Origin: Streptomyces sp. NBC_01498
Lineage (GTDB): Bacteria; Actinomycetota; Actinomycetes; Streptomycetales; Streptomycetaceae
Direction: 5' to 3'
NCBI RefSeq assembly: GCF_036327775.1
Contig: NZ_CP109598.1
Span: 4,278,001 to 4,342,000 of the forward strand
Length of the DNA stretch: 64,000 bases
The translations under genes and the position numbers were made by a program. Each line of letters starts with the position of its first letter. Within the stretch, counting starts at the first letter, position 1. Below the pieces are notes generated by a model. It worked only from the letters and a program-made list of their open reading frames with translations, searched no databases and was not told the origin of the DNA. This document shows positions 1-8,714 of the stretch, piece by piece.

Positions 1-57
1 GAGGAGGAGGGCGGTGCTCGACGTGGCCAGAACGGCTGCCTTGGCGACTCGCTTCAT
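1..57 (-). CDS. Secreted protein N-terminus, probable short chaplin (cut by window edge)
   Basis: Only the first 19 codons are present, read leftward off the window. The ATG at 57-55 gives MKRVAKAAVLATSSTALLL, a positively charged start followed by a hydrophobic run, i.e. an export signal. A GAAAGG Shine-Dalgarno sequence lies 8 nt upstream, which favours this ATG over the in-frame ATG at 63. The assignment to a short chaplin is inference from three points: the signal sequence resembles those of short chaplins, chaplins and rodlins lie 16-19 kb away, and a promoter-like element (95-122) matches that of the short chaplin at 17345-17578. In S. coelicolor chpF lies a few genes from chpA/chpD, which would fit. 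The conserved chaplin domain is outside the window, so another secreted protein cannot be excluded. Confidence 0.5.
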   Translation of the reverse strand, partial: MKRVAKAAVLATSSTALLL

Positions 58-94
58 CACCATATCCTTTCGATTTACCAATGGTGCGACAGGC

Positions 95-122
95 TCAACG
101 ACCGGCGGCCGTTCGGGAAACG
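95..122 (-). promoter_or_regulatory. Candidate ECF (sigma-BldN-type) promoter for the left-edge gene
   Basis: On the minus strand CGTTTC (122-117) is followed after exactly 16 nt by CGTTGA (100-95). The same arrangement, AGTTTC-N16-CGTTGG, lies upstream of the short chaplin gene (17697-17670). A related AAC-N16-(A/G)GTTG lies before all three rodlins. Chaplins and rodlins are known sigma-BldN targets. The assignment here is by pattern only. Confidence 0.45.
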
Positions 123-287
123 CGAGGTCGTCCGAAGAGTTCGAAAGACCGCACGACCGGGTGCCGGGAACGGCCGCATTCCGGGAAAGAGACCGTGCTT
201 TGGTACGGTCCGCGCGTCTCACGTGATTTTCAGTCCGCGCTCTGTAAGGGTGCACTGTCGATTCATTCTTCGGGTCGGAGAGTCTTC

Positions 288-1463
288 ATGCGCGATGGCG
301 TGGTTCATGCTGTAAGGCGCGGTCTGCTGTTCGCCGTGACGGTGACGGCGACAGTCGCCGCGGCGGCGGTGGCTCCGGTCCCGGTCTCGGCCGCCCCTCC
401 CACGAAAGGGACGGTCCCGGCGGCGCCCGCCGATCCGGGTGCGGGCGGTGCGGAAGAGGCGGTCCGCATTCCGTTCGGCGAGCGTTATCACGCCGTCCAG
501 CGCGGCGGGATCGTCCGGGCGGCGAACTCGGCCGTCACCTGCCGGACCACGGGCCGCCACACCGTCGTCACGGCCGCCGACGCCGCCGCCTGCCGGGCCG
601 CGCGGGAGAGCCCCACGGCGTCCAACGACCGGTTCGACATGTTCTACACGGACCTCGACGAGGACCCGAACACCTACAACGCGACACGGGGCGAGGTGCG
701 CCTGCCCACCGGGGCGACGGTGAGCTACGCCCGGCTCTACTGGGGCGGCAACCTGCGCGTCGGCGAGCAGAAGCCGCCCCGGGACAACGGGCGGGTCCTG
801 ATCGCCGAGGCGGGCGGCGCGTACAAGGAGGTGCTGTCCGACACGCTGGTCGGCCACCGTACGACCGTCGGCGCCGACGTCTACCACGCGTCGGCGGACA
901 TCACGCCGCTGGTGCGCGCCGCCGGTTCCGGCATGTACACGGTGGCGCAGCTCAATGTCGCGATGGGCCGGACGGCGGCGGGCGCGTGGGGCGGCTGGAC
1001 GATGGTCGTCGCGTACGAGCGGCCCGAGGACCCGCTGCGTCATCTGGTGCTCTGGGACGGCTTCGAGGCGATGGACGAGGAGCGCCGGGAGGTACGGGCC
1101 GGGCTCGGGCGGCTGGCGGTGCCGCCCGGCGGCGCGGGCACGCTCGGGGTCGTCGCGTACGACGGGGACCCCGGTGCCGGCGGGGACTCGCTGACCGCCG
1201 GAACGGATCGCGGGAAAGCGCGTGCGATCAGCGACGCGGCCAATCCGGCGAACGATGTGATGAATTCCAGTATTTCTGACCTCGGTTCCAATCACATTAA
1301 AAGACAACCCGCCTATAAGAACACTCTTGGATATGACTCCGATGTGTTCGACTTGCGTGAAGCACTCGCCCCGGGAGGCGACACTGTGAACGTCAGTTTC
1401 CGGACCGGGCGCGACTCGGTCTGGCTCGGAGCGTTTTTCGTAGCGGTGGACGCGCGGCGCTGA
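288..1463 (+). CDS. Secreted DUF3344-like protein of unknown function
   Basis: A 391-residue protein. The ATG at 288 is chosen because it has a GGAG element just upstream and opens a clear signal peptide (Arg-containing start, hydrophobic Ala/Val core, likely cleavage after VSA near residue 36). An upstream in-frame start would bury this signal. The mature part has the pattern of DUF3344-like proteins: a DMFYTDLD motif, LPTGATVSYARLYWGG, a Trp-rich centre (GAWGGWTMVVAY) and a C-terminal SVWLGAFFVAVD strand. The fold is probably a secreted beta-sandwich, with no catalytic residues I can name. It lies between a probable chaplin and the exopolysaccharide operon, so a cell-surface role is likely. 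The segment 1255-1345 (an Asn/Ser-rich stretch of the protein) is clearly less GC-rich than the rest. Confidence 0.75.
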   Translation: MRDGVVHAVRRGLLFAVTVTATVAAAAVAPVPVSAAPPTKGTVPAAPADPGAGGAEEAVRIPFGERYHAVQRGGIVRAANSAVTCRTTGRHTVVTAADAAACRAARESPTASNDRFDMFYTDLDEDPNTYNATRGEVRLPTGATVSYARLYWGGNLRVGEQKPPRDNGRVLIAEAGGAYKEVLSDTLVGHRTTVGADVYHASADITPLVRAAGSGMYTVAQLNVAMGRTAAGAWGGWTMVVAYERPEDPLRHLVLWDGFEAMDEERREVRAGLGRLAVPPGGAGTLGVVAYDGDPGAGGDSLTAGTDRGKARAISDAANPANDVMNSSISDLGSNHIKRQPAYKNTLGYDSDVFDLREALAPGGDTVNVSFRTGRDSVWLGAFFVAVDARR

Positions 1464-1556
1464 TCCGGCCCATTCGTCCGCGCTTCGGCAGCGCTTTCGG
1501 GCTTACCCGATTGTCCGATCCGCGACATCAGAGACCCTGAGTGGAGTGAGTTGCGC

Positions 1557-2837
1557 GTGCGGTCGTCAAGGCACGGTCCCGATTCCGGTCCCGGTCCCGG
1601 TTCCGTTCCCCATGCGGATCCGGGTCCGGCCGCCGATACCGGTGCCGTTCCCCATGCGGGTCCCGGTCCCGGTTTCACCGTTCTCCATCTCGTCCAGCCG
1701 GTCGAGGGCGGAGTGGCCCGCGTCGTCGCCGATCTCGTCCGCGCACAGGTCGCCGCGGGCATGCGGGTCGTCGTCGCCTGCCCCGGCCGGGGACCGCTCG
1801 CGGTGGACGTGGCCGCGCTGGGCGCCGAGACCGAGACCTGGCACGTGACCCGCGACCCCGGCCCCGGACTGCCCGCCGAGATCCGCCGGGTCGCCGCGCT
1901 CGCCGGGCACGTCCGGCCCGACGTGGTGCACGCGCACAGCGCGAAAGCCGGCTTCGCCGGGCGCCTCGCCGTACGCGGACGGATCCCCACCGTGTTCCAG
2001 CCGCACGCCTGGTCGTTCGAGGCCGTCAGCGGTACGACCGCGGCCCTCGCCCGGAGCTGGGAGCGGCTGGCCGCCCGCTGGACCGCGCGCGTCCTCTGCG
2101 TCAGCGAGGCCGAACGTGCCCGTGGCGAGCGCGCCGGGGTACGGGCCCGCTGGTCCGTCGTCCCCAACGGCGTCGACACCGACCGCTTCGGCCCCGCCGG
2201 ACCCCACGACGCGCCCGCCCCGGCCGCCGCCGCTGCCCGCGCCGCACTTCCCGCGCTCGCCCAACTCCCCCCGGACACCCCCCTCGTGGTCTGTGTCGGC
2301 CGGCTCTGCCGGCAGAAGGGCCAGGACGTCCTGCTGCGGGCCTGGCCCCTCGTCCTCCGGGACATCCCCGGCGCCCGGCTCGTCCTCGTCGGCGACGGCC
2401 CCGACGCCGCGCGGCTGCGCGCCGACGCCCCGCCCTCGGTGCTCTTCGCCGGAGCCGTACGCGACACCGCGCCCTGGTACCGCGCCGCCGACCTCGTCGT
2501 CCTGCCGTCCCGCTGGGAAGGCATGGCCGTCGCGCCGCTCGAAGCCATGGCCGGCGGCCGGGCGGTGCTCCTCAGCGACGTGGACGGGGCGCGCGAGAGC
2601 CTGCCGCCCGAGGCGCACCCGCACTGTCTGACCCCGCCCGAGGACCCCGTCGCGACCGCGACCGCCGTCACCGCGCTCCTGCGCGACCGGTCGCTGCGCG
2701 ACACCCTCGGCCGCCTGGGGCACGACCACGTACGCCGGACCCACGACGTGCGGCGGACGGCGCGCGCCGTCGCCGACGTGTACCGCGAGGTCGCCCCGGC
2801 TCCGCGCTCCGAAGGCAGGGAGCCGATCCTCCAGTGA
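1557..2837 (+). CDS. GT4-family glycosyltransferase, first gene of exopolysaccharide operon
   Basis: A GT-B-fold glycosyltransferase of about 426 residues that would add a nucleotide-activated sugar to a lipid-linked repeat unit at the cytoplasmic membrane face. The GTG at 1557 has a GGAGTGAG ribosome-binding site 8 nt upstream; the TTG at 1551 is too close to it. The first 40 residues are Gly/Pro/Asp low-complexity sequence that includes a DNA direct repeat (CCGTTCCCCATGCGG twice). The GT4 core follows: VVHAHSAKAGF in the N-domain, VPNGVD at the linker, VGRLCRQKG, and the EGMAVAPLEAMAGG motif of the C-domain with the conserved nucleotide-sugar-binding Glu. The stop overlaps the next GTG by 4 nt, so the genes are translationally coupled. 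Sugar specificity cannot be read from sequence. Confidence 0.88.
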   Translation: MRSSRHGPDSGPGPGSVPHADPGPAADTGAVPHAGPGPGFTVLHLVQPVEGGVARVVADLVRAQVAAGMRVVVACPGRGPLAVDVAALGAETETWHVTRDPGPGLPAEIRRVAALAGHVRPDVVHAHSAKAGFAGRLAVRGRIPTVFQPHAWSFEAVSGTTAALARSWERLAARWTARVLCVSEAERARGERAGVRARWSVVPNGVDTDRFGPAGPHDAPAPAAAAARAALPALAQLPPDTPLVVCVGRLCRQKGQDVLLRAWPLVLRDIPGARLVLVGDGPDAARLRADAPPSVLFAGAVRDTAPWYRAADLVVLPSRWEGMAVAPLEAMAGGRAVLLSDVDGARESLPPEAHPHCLTPPEDPVATATAVTALLRDRSLRDTLGRLGHDHVRRTHDVRRTARAVADVYREVAPAPRSEGREPILQ

Positions 2838-4558
2838 CCACCGAGAGCACCAGCGTCCCCGCACCGTCCGGGCGCGGACCGGCCGGACTCCCGGCACCGG
2901 GCCACCACCCGCCCGGCGCCGGACCACGCGGCCGGGGCCCCGCGGTCCACACCCCCGTCCCGCTCACCGCGCAGCGGCCGACCACCGCCGGCACTCCTGC
3001 CGCGCACCGCCCGACGAGCACCCACACCCCCGCCGCGTACCGCCCTCCCGCGGTCACCGCCCCCGGCCGGCCGCCGCGCGGCCTCGCCCCCGTACCGCCC
3101 CGGCGCGACACACCCGACCGCCTCGCCCTGCCACCCGGGCGCCGCACCGCCGCGCCCCTGCGCCACGCGCTGCCCCTCCTCACCGCCGACTGGGCGGGCG
3201 CGCTGCTGAGCACCCTGGTCCTGCGCCCCGAACAGCGCCACGCGGTGCTCGTCGCGGCCCTCGTCGCGGGGGTCACCGTCCTGCACACCCGCGCCGGTCT
3301 CCACCGCCCGGCGGGACACCGCACCGCACTCGACGAACTGCCCGCCCTCGCCGCGCGTACCGTCGTCACCTGGTGCGCCGCCGCCGCGCTGCTCGCCGCG
3401 CTCCTGCCCGCGCACCCGCTGAGCCTCGGCGCCCTGCTGGCCGGGAGCGGCGCCCAACTGCTCGTCACCGCCTGCTGCCGGGCCGCCGTCCACGCCCACC
3501 GGCGGCGCACCGCGCCCGCCCGGCTCAGCTCCACTCTGGTCGTCGGCACCGGACAGGCGGGCCGGCGGCTCGCCGCGCTGCTCGCCCGGCACCCCGAGTA
3601 CGGCCTGCGGCCCGTCGGCATCGTCGCCCCTCCGCGTGAGGACGGGGCCACCGCCCCGCGCGGGGACGAGCGCCCGTCCGGCGCGCATCCGGACACCGAC
3701 ACCCCCGCCCCCTCGCTTCCCGTGCTGACCACCACCGAGGAGATCCACCGCGCGGTCGTCCGGAACGGCGTCCGGCAGGCGGTGTTCGCCGGCCCGGTGT
3801 ACGGCGGCGGGAGCGGGACCCGCCCGGCCGGCGGCGACATCGACCGCTCCGAACTCGTCGCGCTCTTCCACGCGTACGGCTGCGCCACCTGGTTCGTCGG
3901 CGGCGGACGGAGCGAGGGCGGTATGCCGGACCACGTCTGGGGCCACGCCTGCCGACGGGTCGACCCGCCCGCCACGCGCCGGGGCACCCTCGCCAAGCGG
4001 CTGCTCGACATCGCCGTCGCGGGCCCGGTCCTGGTCGTGATCTCCCCGGTGCTGCTGGTGTGCGCGCTCGCCGTACGGTTCCTCGACGGCCCCGGCGTGC
4101 TGTTCCGCCAGGAACGCGTCGGCCAGCACGGCCGCACCTTCACCCTGCTCAAGTTCCGCACCCTGCGCCCGGCCGACGACCACGAGGCCGCCACCCGCTG
4201 GTCGGTCGCGGGAGACCGGCGGATGAGCCTGGTGGGCCACCTGCTGCGGCGTACGTCGATGGACGAACTGCCCCAGGTCTGGAACGTCCTGCGCGGCGAC
4301 ATGAGCCTCGTCGGCCCCCGCCCCGAACGCCCCTTCTTCGTCGCCGACTTCAGCCGTACCCACCCCGGTTACGCGGCCCGCCACCGGATGCCCGTCGGCA
4401 TCACCGGACTCGCACAGGTCCACGGGCTGCGCGGGGACACCTCCATCGAGGACCGCTCCCGGTTCGACAACCACTACATCGACCACTGGTCGTTGTGGCA
4501 GGACGTGTGCCTCATCATTCGTACCGCCCTCTCGCTCGTCCGCCCGGCGGGGAGCTGA
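2834..4558 (+). CDS. Polyprenyl glycosylphosphotransferase (initiating sugar transferase)
   Basis: A 574-residue membrane enzyme predicted to start the exopolysaccharide repeat by moving a sugar-1-phosphate onto undecaprenyl phosphate. The first ~110 residues are Pro/Arg/Thr-rich and disordered. Several hydrophobic segments follow (about 115-220). A nucleotide-binding-like region has LSSTLVVGTGQAGRR near residue 235. The C-terminal bacterial sugar transferase domain (about 385-574) shows all family marks: KRLLDIAVAGPVLV membrane helix, LFRQERVG, LLKFRTL, DELPQVWNVLRGDMSLVGPRPE. It is larger than the stand-alone catalytic enzymes and matches the WbaP/WcaJ-type architecture. It overlaps the upstream gene by 4 nt and ends just before the next ATG. 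Confidence 0.9.
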   Translation: MTTESTSVPAPSGRGPAGLPAPGHHPPGAGPRGRGPAVHTPVPLTAQRPTTAGTPAAHRPTSTHTPAAYRPPAVTAPGRPPRGLAPVPPRRDTPDRLALPPGRRTAAPLRHALPLLTADWAGALLSTLVLRPEQRHAVLVAALVAGVTVLHTRAGLHRPAGHRTALDELPALAARTVVTWCAAAALLAALLPAHPLSLGALLAGSGAQLLVTACCRAAVHAHRRRTAPARLSSTLVVGTGQAGRRLAALLARHPEYGLRPVGIVAPPREDGATAPRGDERPSGAHPDTDTPAPSLPVLTTTEEIHRAVVRNGVRQAVFAGPVYGGGSGTRPAGGDIDRSELVALFHAYGCATWFVGGGRSEGGMPDHVWGHACRRVDPPATRRGTLAKRLLDIAVAGPVLVVISPVLLVCALAVRFLDGPGVLFRQERVGQHGRTFTLLKFRTLRPADDHEAATRWSVAGDRRMSLVGHLLRRTSMDELPQVWNVLRGDMSLVGPRPERPFFVADFSRTHPGYAARHRMPVGITGLAQVHGLRGDTSIEDRSRFDNHYIDHWSLWQDVCLIIRTALSLVRPAGS

Positions 4559-4559
4559 C

Positions 4560-6050
4560 ATGACCGACACCCCGGGCGCGCTGCTCCCGAACCCCGCCCC
4601 GTCCGCCGGACCCGGCCGGCCCGCAGGAGCCGATGGCCCTGTGGGAGCCGACGGGCCCGGCGCCCGTAACCGGCGCGACGCCGTCCGGCGTGCCGCGCCG
4701 CTGCTGCCCGTCCTCGCGGTCGTGGCGCTGCTCGCCGTCCCCGTGACCGGCCCCGCCGGGGACGGTGCGGCCGGCTCCGGCACCCCCGCCGACGCCGCGT
4801 CCGCGCTGCTGGTCGTCTTCTGCCTGCTCCGGGCGGTACGCGAGCGTGCCCGCCCGCTGACCCGAACAGCCGCCCTGGTCCTGGGACTTCCGGTGTTCGG
4901 CGTGTGCGTCGCGGCGATCACCGCGGCCGACGCACACGCCGCGCTGCCGGGCCTGGCCCGCTACCTCCAGGTCTTCGTCCTGGTGCCCGGCTCGCTGCTG
5001 CTGCTCCTCAGGGACCGCCGGGACTTCCGGCTCGTCACCTGGGCGGTGGTCGCCGGGGCACTGGCGCAGGGAGCCGTCGGCACGGTGCAGTACGTGACCG
5101 GCACCGGCGCCTCGTACATGGGCGAGGACGTCCGCGCGGTCGGGACGTTCGGACCCACCGACGTCATGGGTATGGCCACCGTCGTCTCGTACGGCCTGGT
5201 CGCCGCCGTCGGACTGGCCCTGGGAGTCGGGGCGCACGGGACCGGCGCGGCGCGCGGGGCGGCGCGGCGGCAGCGTGCCGCCGCGCTCGGCTGCGCCGCG
5301 CTGCTGTCCGTGCCGCTCGTCCTCTCCTTCAGCCGGGGCGCCTGGATCGCGACAGCCGTGGCCGTCACCCTGCAACTCGCGCTCTCCGGACTCCGCCGCG
5401 CGGCACGCGTCGCCCTCGTGGCGGCGGCACTCGGCACCGTCCTCGTCGGCGGTCTCGGCGTCGGCTCACAACTCGTCACCGAACGCCTCGACAGCATCAC
5501 CGAGGTCACCGGGACGCCCGACCGGTCGGTCACCGACCGGTACACCATGTGGGCGGCGGCGGCCGGGATGTGGCGCACCGACCCCGTCACCGGCGTCGGG
5601 CTCAAGGGCTTCCCCGCCCACCGCGACACCCACTCCTCGCTCGCCCTGTCGTCGGGCAGCGACACGGCGGGCGCCGGACGCAGCTTCGAGCGCCGGCCGC
5701 TGCTCTCGCCGCACAACATGTACCTCCTCGTCCTCAGCGAGCAGGGGCTCCTCGGACTGCTGGCCCTGACCGGGAGCTGGGGGGCGCTGCTCGTCCTCAC
5801 CCTGCGCCGGCTGCGCGCCGCGCGGCCCGGACCGACCCGTGGAAGTACGGGAACCGACTGCGGTCTCGTCGCCGCCGGACTGCTTGTCTGGCAGCTGGTC
5901 GACTTCGGCTACGCGGACATCGGCGGGCCCTCGACCGTGCAGACCGCCGTCGTCCTCGGCCTGGCCGCGTGGTGGGCGCTCAGCCGTACGGCGCCCGGCG
6001 GCACGGCGCCCGGCCCCGCGGCCGTCCGGCGGGAGGCCGGAGCCGTATGA
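4560..6050 (+). CDS. O-antigen ligase/polymerase-like (Wzy-type) membrane protein
   Basis: A 496-residue polytopic membrane protein. After a disordered Pro/Gly/Asp-rich N-terminus of ~45 residues there are about 10-12 hydrophobic segments. The large outward loop and the LSPHNMYLLVLSEQGLLGLL sequence around residue 380 are the hallmark of the Wzy_C/WaaL family. The predicted role is polymerisation or ligation of undecaprenyl-linked repeat units on the outer membrane face. The ATG at 4560 starts one base after the upstream stop. Its own stop overlaps the ATG of the flippase gene (ATGA). Polymerase and ligase cannot be separated by sequence alone; the operon context, with initiator, flippase and Wzz-like protein, favours polymerase. 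Confidence 0.85.
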   Translation: MTDTPGALLPNPAPSAGPGRPAGADGPVGADGPGARNRRDAVRRAAPLLPVLAVVALLAVPVTGPAGDGAAGSGTPADAASALLVVFCLLRAVRERARPLTRTAALVLGLPVFGVCVAAITAADAHAALPGLARYLQVFVLVPGSLLLLLRDRRDFRLVTWAVVAGALAQGAVGTVQYVTGTGASYMGEDVRAVGTFGPTDVMGMATVVSYGLVAAVGLALGVGAHGTGAARGAARRQRAAALGCAALLSVPLVLSFSRGAWIATAVAVTLQLALSGLRRAARVALVAAALGTVLVGGLGVGSQLVTERLDSITEVTGTPDRSVTDRYTMWAAAAGMWRTDPVTGVGLKGFPAHRDTHSSLALSSGSDTAGAGRSFERRPLLSPHNMYLLVLSEQGLLGLLALTGSWGALLVLTLRRLRAARPGPTRGSTGTDCGLVAAGLLVWQLVDFGYADIGGPSTVQTAVVLGLAAWWALSRTAPGGTAPGPAAVRREAGAV

Positions 6051-7897
6051 CCGACCTGACCGACGCGGCGGAGACCACCGAGGCGGCCGAGACGGCCGAG
6101 GCGGCGTCCCGGGCACCGTCCACGGAACCCGGCAGGGCCGCGGCCGAACCCACCGTCCCCGGCCGCCGCCCCCCGCCACCGCCCGCACCCCCTCCCACCA
6201 CCACCCCGACGCCCCCTCCCACAACCGCCGCCGAGAAGGCCGTCGCACCCGACCCGGGCACCTTCCCCTCCAACCGCTTCCTCGCCCGCGCGGCCCTGCT
6301 GACCGCCCTGCTCACCGCCGCCGGGGCGCTGCTCGGACTCGTACGGGACCAGACCATCGCCCATCTGCACGGCGCGGGCCCCGGCACCGACGCGTTCCTC
6401 GTCGCCTGGACCGTCCCGGAAGTGGCCTCGACGCTGCTCATCGAGGACGCCATGGCACTGATCCTGGTGCCCGCCTTCAGCCTCGCGCTCGCCCGCCGGG
6501 CCGCCGGGGACCCGTTCCCCGACACCCCGCCCCCCGACGCCCCGGCCGGCCGCGACCCCGTGCACGCCCTGCTGCGGACGACCCTGCCGGGCCTGCTCCT
6601 CGTCCTCACCGCGGGCGCCGCCCTGCTGGTCCTCGCGGCGCCCTGGGTGGTCGCGCTGCTCGCCCCCGGCCTGCCCGACAGCCAACTCGCCGTCTCCTGC
6701 ACCCGGTTGACGGCCACCTGCGCCTTCACCTTCGGCATCGCCGGATATTGCAGCGCCGCCCTGCGGGCGCACGGCAGCTTCCTGCCGCCCGCGATGATCT
6801 ACGTCGCGTACAACATCGGCATCATCGCCACGATGCTGCTCCTCAGCGAACGGCTCGGCGTGCGGGCGGCGGCGGCCGGGGTCGCCGTCGGCGGCGTCCT
6901 CATGGTCCTCGTCCAGGCGCCGGGCGTGCTGCGGCGGCTGCGGGAGCGCCGCACGACCGGCCCCGGCCCCGGCGCGGCCCGCGCCCCTGCCCCGTCACCG
7001 GAGCCCGCCCGCGAACAGCCCGGCGGCGCGGGCCGCCCGCTCGTCGCCCTCGGTCTGCTCGCCCCCGTCATCGTCTTCGCCCTCACCCGCCAGTCCCAGG
7101 TCCTCATCGAACGCTTCCTCGCCGCGCCCCTGCCCGCCGGGGCCATCTCGCACCTGAACTACGCGCAGAAGGTCGCGCAGATGCCGATGGTCCTGTCCCT
7201 GATGCTCTGCACCGTCACCTTCCCCGTCGTCGCGCGCGCCATGGCGGCCGGGGACACCGACCGCGCCCGGCGGCGCGTCGAACGCGACCTCGCCCTCGCC
7301 GGGGTCATCGTGCTCGTCGGCGCCGCCACCGTCATCGCCTGCGCCCCGCAGATCATCGAAATCCTCTTCCAGCGCGGGGCCTTCGACCGGGCGGACACGG
7401 CGGACACCGCCGCCGTGATGCGGGTGTACGCACTCGGACTGCTCGGCCACACCCTCGTCGGCGCCCTCGTCCGCTGCTACTTCTCCGCCGCCCGCCCCCT
7501 CTGGTTCCCCGCGCTCGCCATGCTCGCCGGGCTCGCCCTCACCACCGCGGGCGGCGCACTGCTGGTCGGTGCCTGGGGCGTCCTCGGCATCGCGGCGGGC
7601 AACGCACTGGGCATCACCGTCACCGCCGCCCTGCTGCTGCACGGCGTCGCCCGCCACAGCATCCCCCTGCGGGTCCGCCACATGACCGGAGGGCTCGTCA
7701 AACTCAGCGCCGCCGCCGCTGCCGCCACCGGCGCCGGATGGCTCTGCGGCGCCCTCGTCCCCGGGCCCGTGGTGGCGGCGGCCGTCGCCTGCCCGGTGGT
7801 CGCGGCCGTGTTCCTCGTCATCGCCCGCGCACTCCAGGCACCCGAGATCGACTCCCTCGTCCGCTCCGCCACCCGGAGGCTCAACGATGTCCGCTGA
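6047..7897 (+). CDS. MurJ/MviN-family lipid-linked oligosaccharide flippase (Wzx-like role)
   Basis: A 616-residue MOP-superfamily flippase. The N-terminal ~75 residues are a Pro/Thr/Ala-rich tail, followed by ~14 hydrophobic segments. Diagnostic stretches include LLGLVRDQTIAHLHGAG, DAFLVAWTVPE, the LNYAQKVAQMPMVL region and EILFQRGAF. This is the MurJ family rather than classical Wzx. Its position between the sugar transferase/polymerase and polysaccharide-tailoring genes suggests it flips the exopolysaccharide repeat unit rather than lipid II; the essential murJ should lie elsewhere. The start ATG at 6047 overlaps the previous stop by 4 nt. The 3' end overlaps the deacetylase gene by 11 nt. 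Confidence 0.85.
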   Translation: MTDLTDAAETTEAAETAEAASRAPSTEPGRAAAEPTVPGRRPPPPPAPPPTTTPTPPPTTAAEKAVAPDPGTFPSNRFLARAALLTALLTAAGALLGLVRDQTIAHLHGAGPGTDAFLVAWTVPEVASTLLIEDAMALILVPAFSLALARRAAGDPFPDTPPPDAPAGRDPVHALLRTTLPGLLLVLTAGAALLVLAAPWVVALLAPGLPDSQLAVSCTRLTATCAFTFGIAGYCSAALRAHGSFLPPAMIYVAYNIGIIATMLLLSERLGVRAAAAGVAVGGVLMVLVQAPGVLRRLRERRTTGPGPGAARAPAPSPEPAREQPGGAGRPLVALGLLAPVIVFALTRQSQVLIERFLAAPLPAGAISHLNYAQKVAQMPMVLSLMLCTVTFPVVARAMAAGDTDRARRRVERDLALAGVIVLVGAATVIACAPQIIEILFQRGAFDRADTADTAAVMRVYALGLLGHTLVGALVRCYFSAARPLWFPALAMLAGLALTTAGGALLVGAWGVLGIAAGNALGITVTAALLLHGVARHSIPLRVRHMTGGLVKLSAAAAAATGAGWLCGALVPGPVVAAAVACPVVAAVFLVIARALQAPEIDSLVRSATRRLNDVR

Positions 7898-8714
7898 CCC
7901 GGTCTCCACCGGCCCCCTGTGGGCAGCCATGTACCACTCGATCACCGATCCGGCCGACGACCCCTACCGCGTGACGGTCTCGCCCGCCCGGCTCGACCGG
8001 CAGCTCCACTGGCTGCGCCGGCGCGGGCTCACCGGCGTCGGCATGGACCGCCTGCTCGCCGCCCGCGCGCGGGGCCGCGCCGCCGGACTCGTCGGCCTCA
8101 CCTTCGACGACGGCTACGCCGACTTCCTCACCGGCGCCGTGCCGGTGCTGCGCCGGCACGGGTTCACCGCCACCGTGTACGTGCTCCCCGGCCGCCTCGG
8201 CGGCAGCAACGAATGGGACAGCCCCGGCCCCCGCAAACCCCTGCTCACCGAGGACGGCATCCGCGAGGCGGCGGCGGCCGGTATGGAGATCGGGTCGCAC
8301 GGGCTGCGCCACAGCGACCTCACCCAGGCGGACGACACGCTGCTGAGGGAGGAGACCCGGGGCAGCCGGGAGGCGCTGCGCGCGCTCACGGGCGTCGAGG
8401 TGACCGGGTTCTGCTATCCGTACGGCAGTGTGGACGAGCGCGCCGTCGCGGCCGTCCGGGACGCCGGTTACCGGTACGCCGCCGGGATCAGCCCCGGCCC
8501 GCTCACCGGCCTCTTCGCCCTGCCGCGCGTGCACATCGGGCAGGAGGACACCGGCCCCCGGCTGCTGCTGAAACGCGCCCTGCACCACCGTCGCCGCGAA
8601 CCGGTCCCCTACGGGCCCTACGAACCGTACGGGCCGGGCGCACGGTACGAGCAGTACGGGCCCCGTACCCGCGCGTCGGCGCCCGTCACCGTGCCCGAAG
8701 GCGGCGCCGGATGA
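7887..8714 (+). CDS. Polysaccharide deacetylase (NodB domain, CE4)
   Basis: A 275-residue protein with a NodB homology domain at about 10-230. Motif 1 TFDDGYAD carries the catalytic base and a metal-binding Asp. Motif 2 GSHGLRHSDL carries the metal-binding histidines. FCYPYGS is motif 3. It would remove N- or O-acetyl groups from the exopolysaccharide. No signal peptide is visible at the chosen ATG, so it acts on cytoplasmic lipid-linked units or leaves by another route. The last ~50 residues are an unusual Tyr/Pro/Gly/Arg tail with YGPYEPYGPG-type repeats. It overlaps the flippase gene by 11 nt and the following glycosyltransferase by 4 nt. Confidence 0.88.
   Translation: MSADPVSTGPLWAAMYHSITDPADDPYRVTVSPARLDRQLHWLRRRGLTGVGMDRLLAARARGRAAGLVGLTFDDGYADFLTGAVPVLRRHGFTATVYVLPGRLGGSNEWDSPGPRKPLLTEDGIREAAAAGMEIGSHGLRHSDLTQADDTLLREETRGSREALRALTGVEVTGFCYPYGSVDERAVAAVRDAGYRYAAGISPGPLTGLFALPRVHIGQEDTGPRLLLKRALHHRRREPVPYGPYEPYGPGARYEQYGPRTRASAPVTVPEGGAG

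Noticed and set aside
1313..4921. 1202-codon open frame on the minus strand
   Set aside because: It runs antisense to two well-supported exopolysaccharide genes. Its translation is Arg/Ala/Gly/Pro low complexity with no domain. Long antisense frames are normal in DNA with such high third-position GC.
6047..7897. Essential lipid II flippase murJ
   Set aside because: The family is right, but its place inside an exopolysaccharide operon argues for a dedicated repeat-unit flippase.
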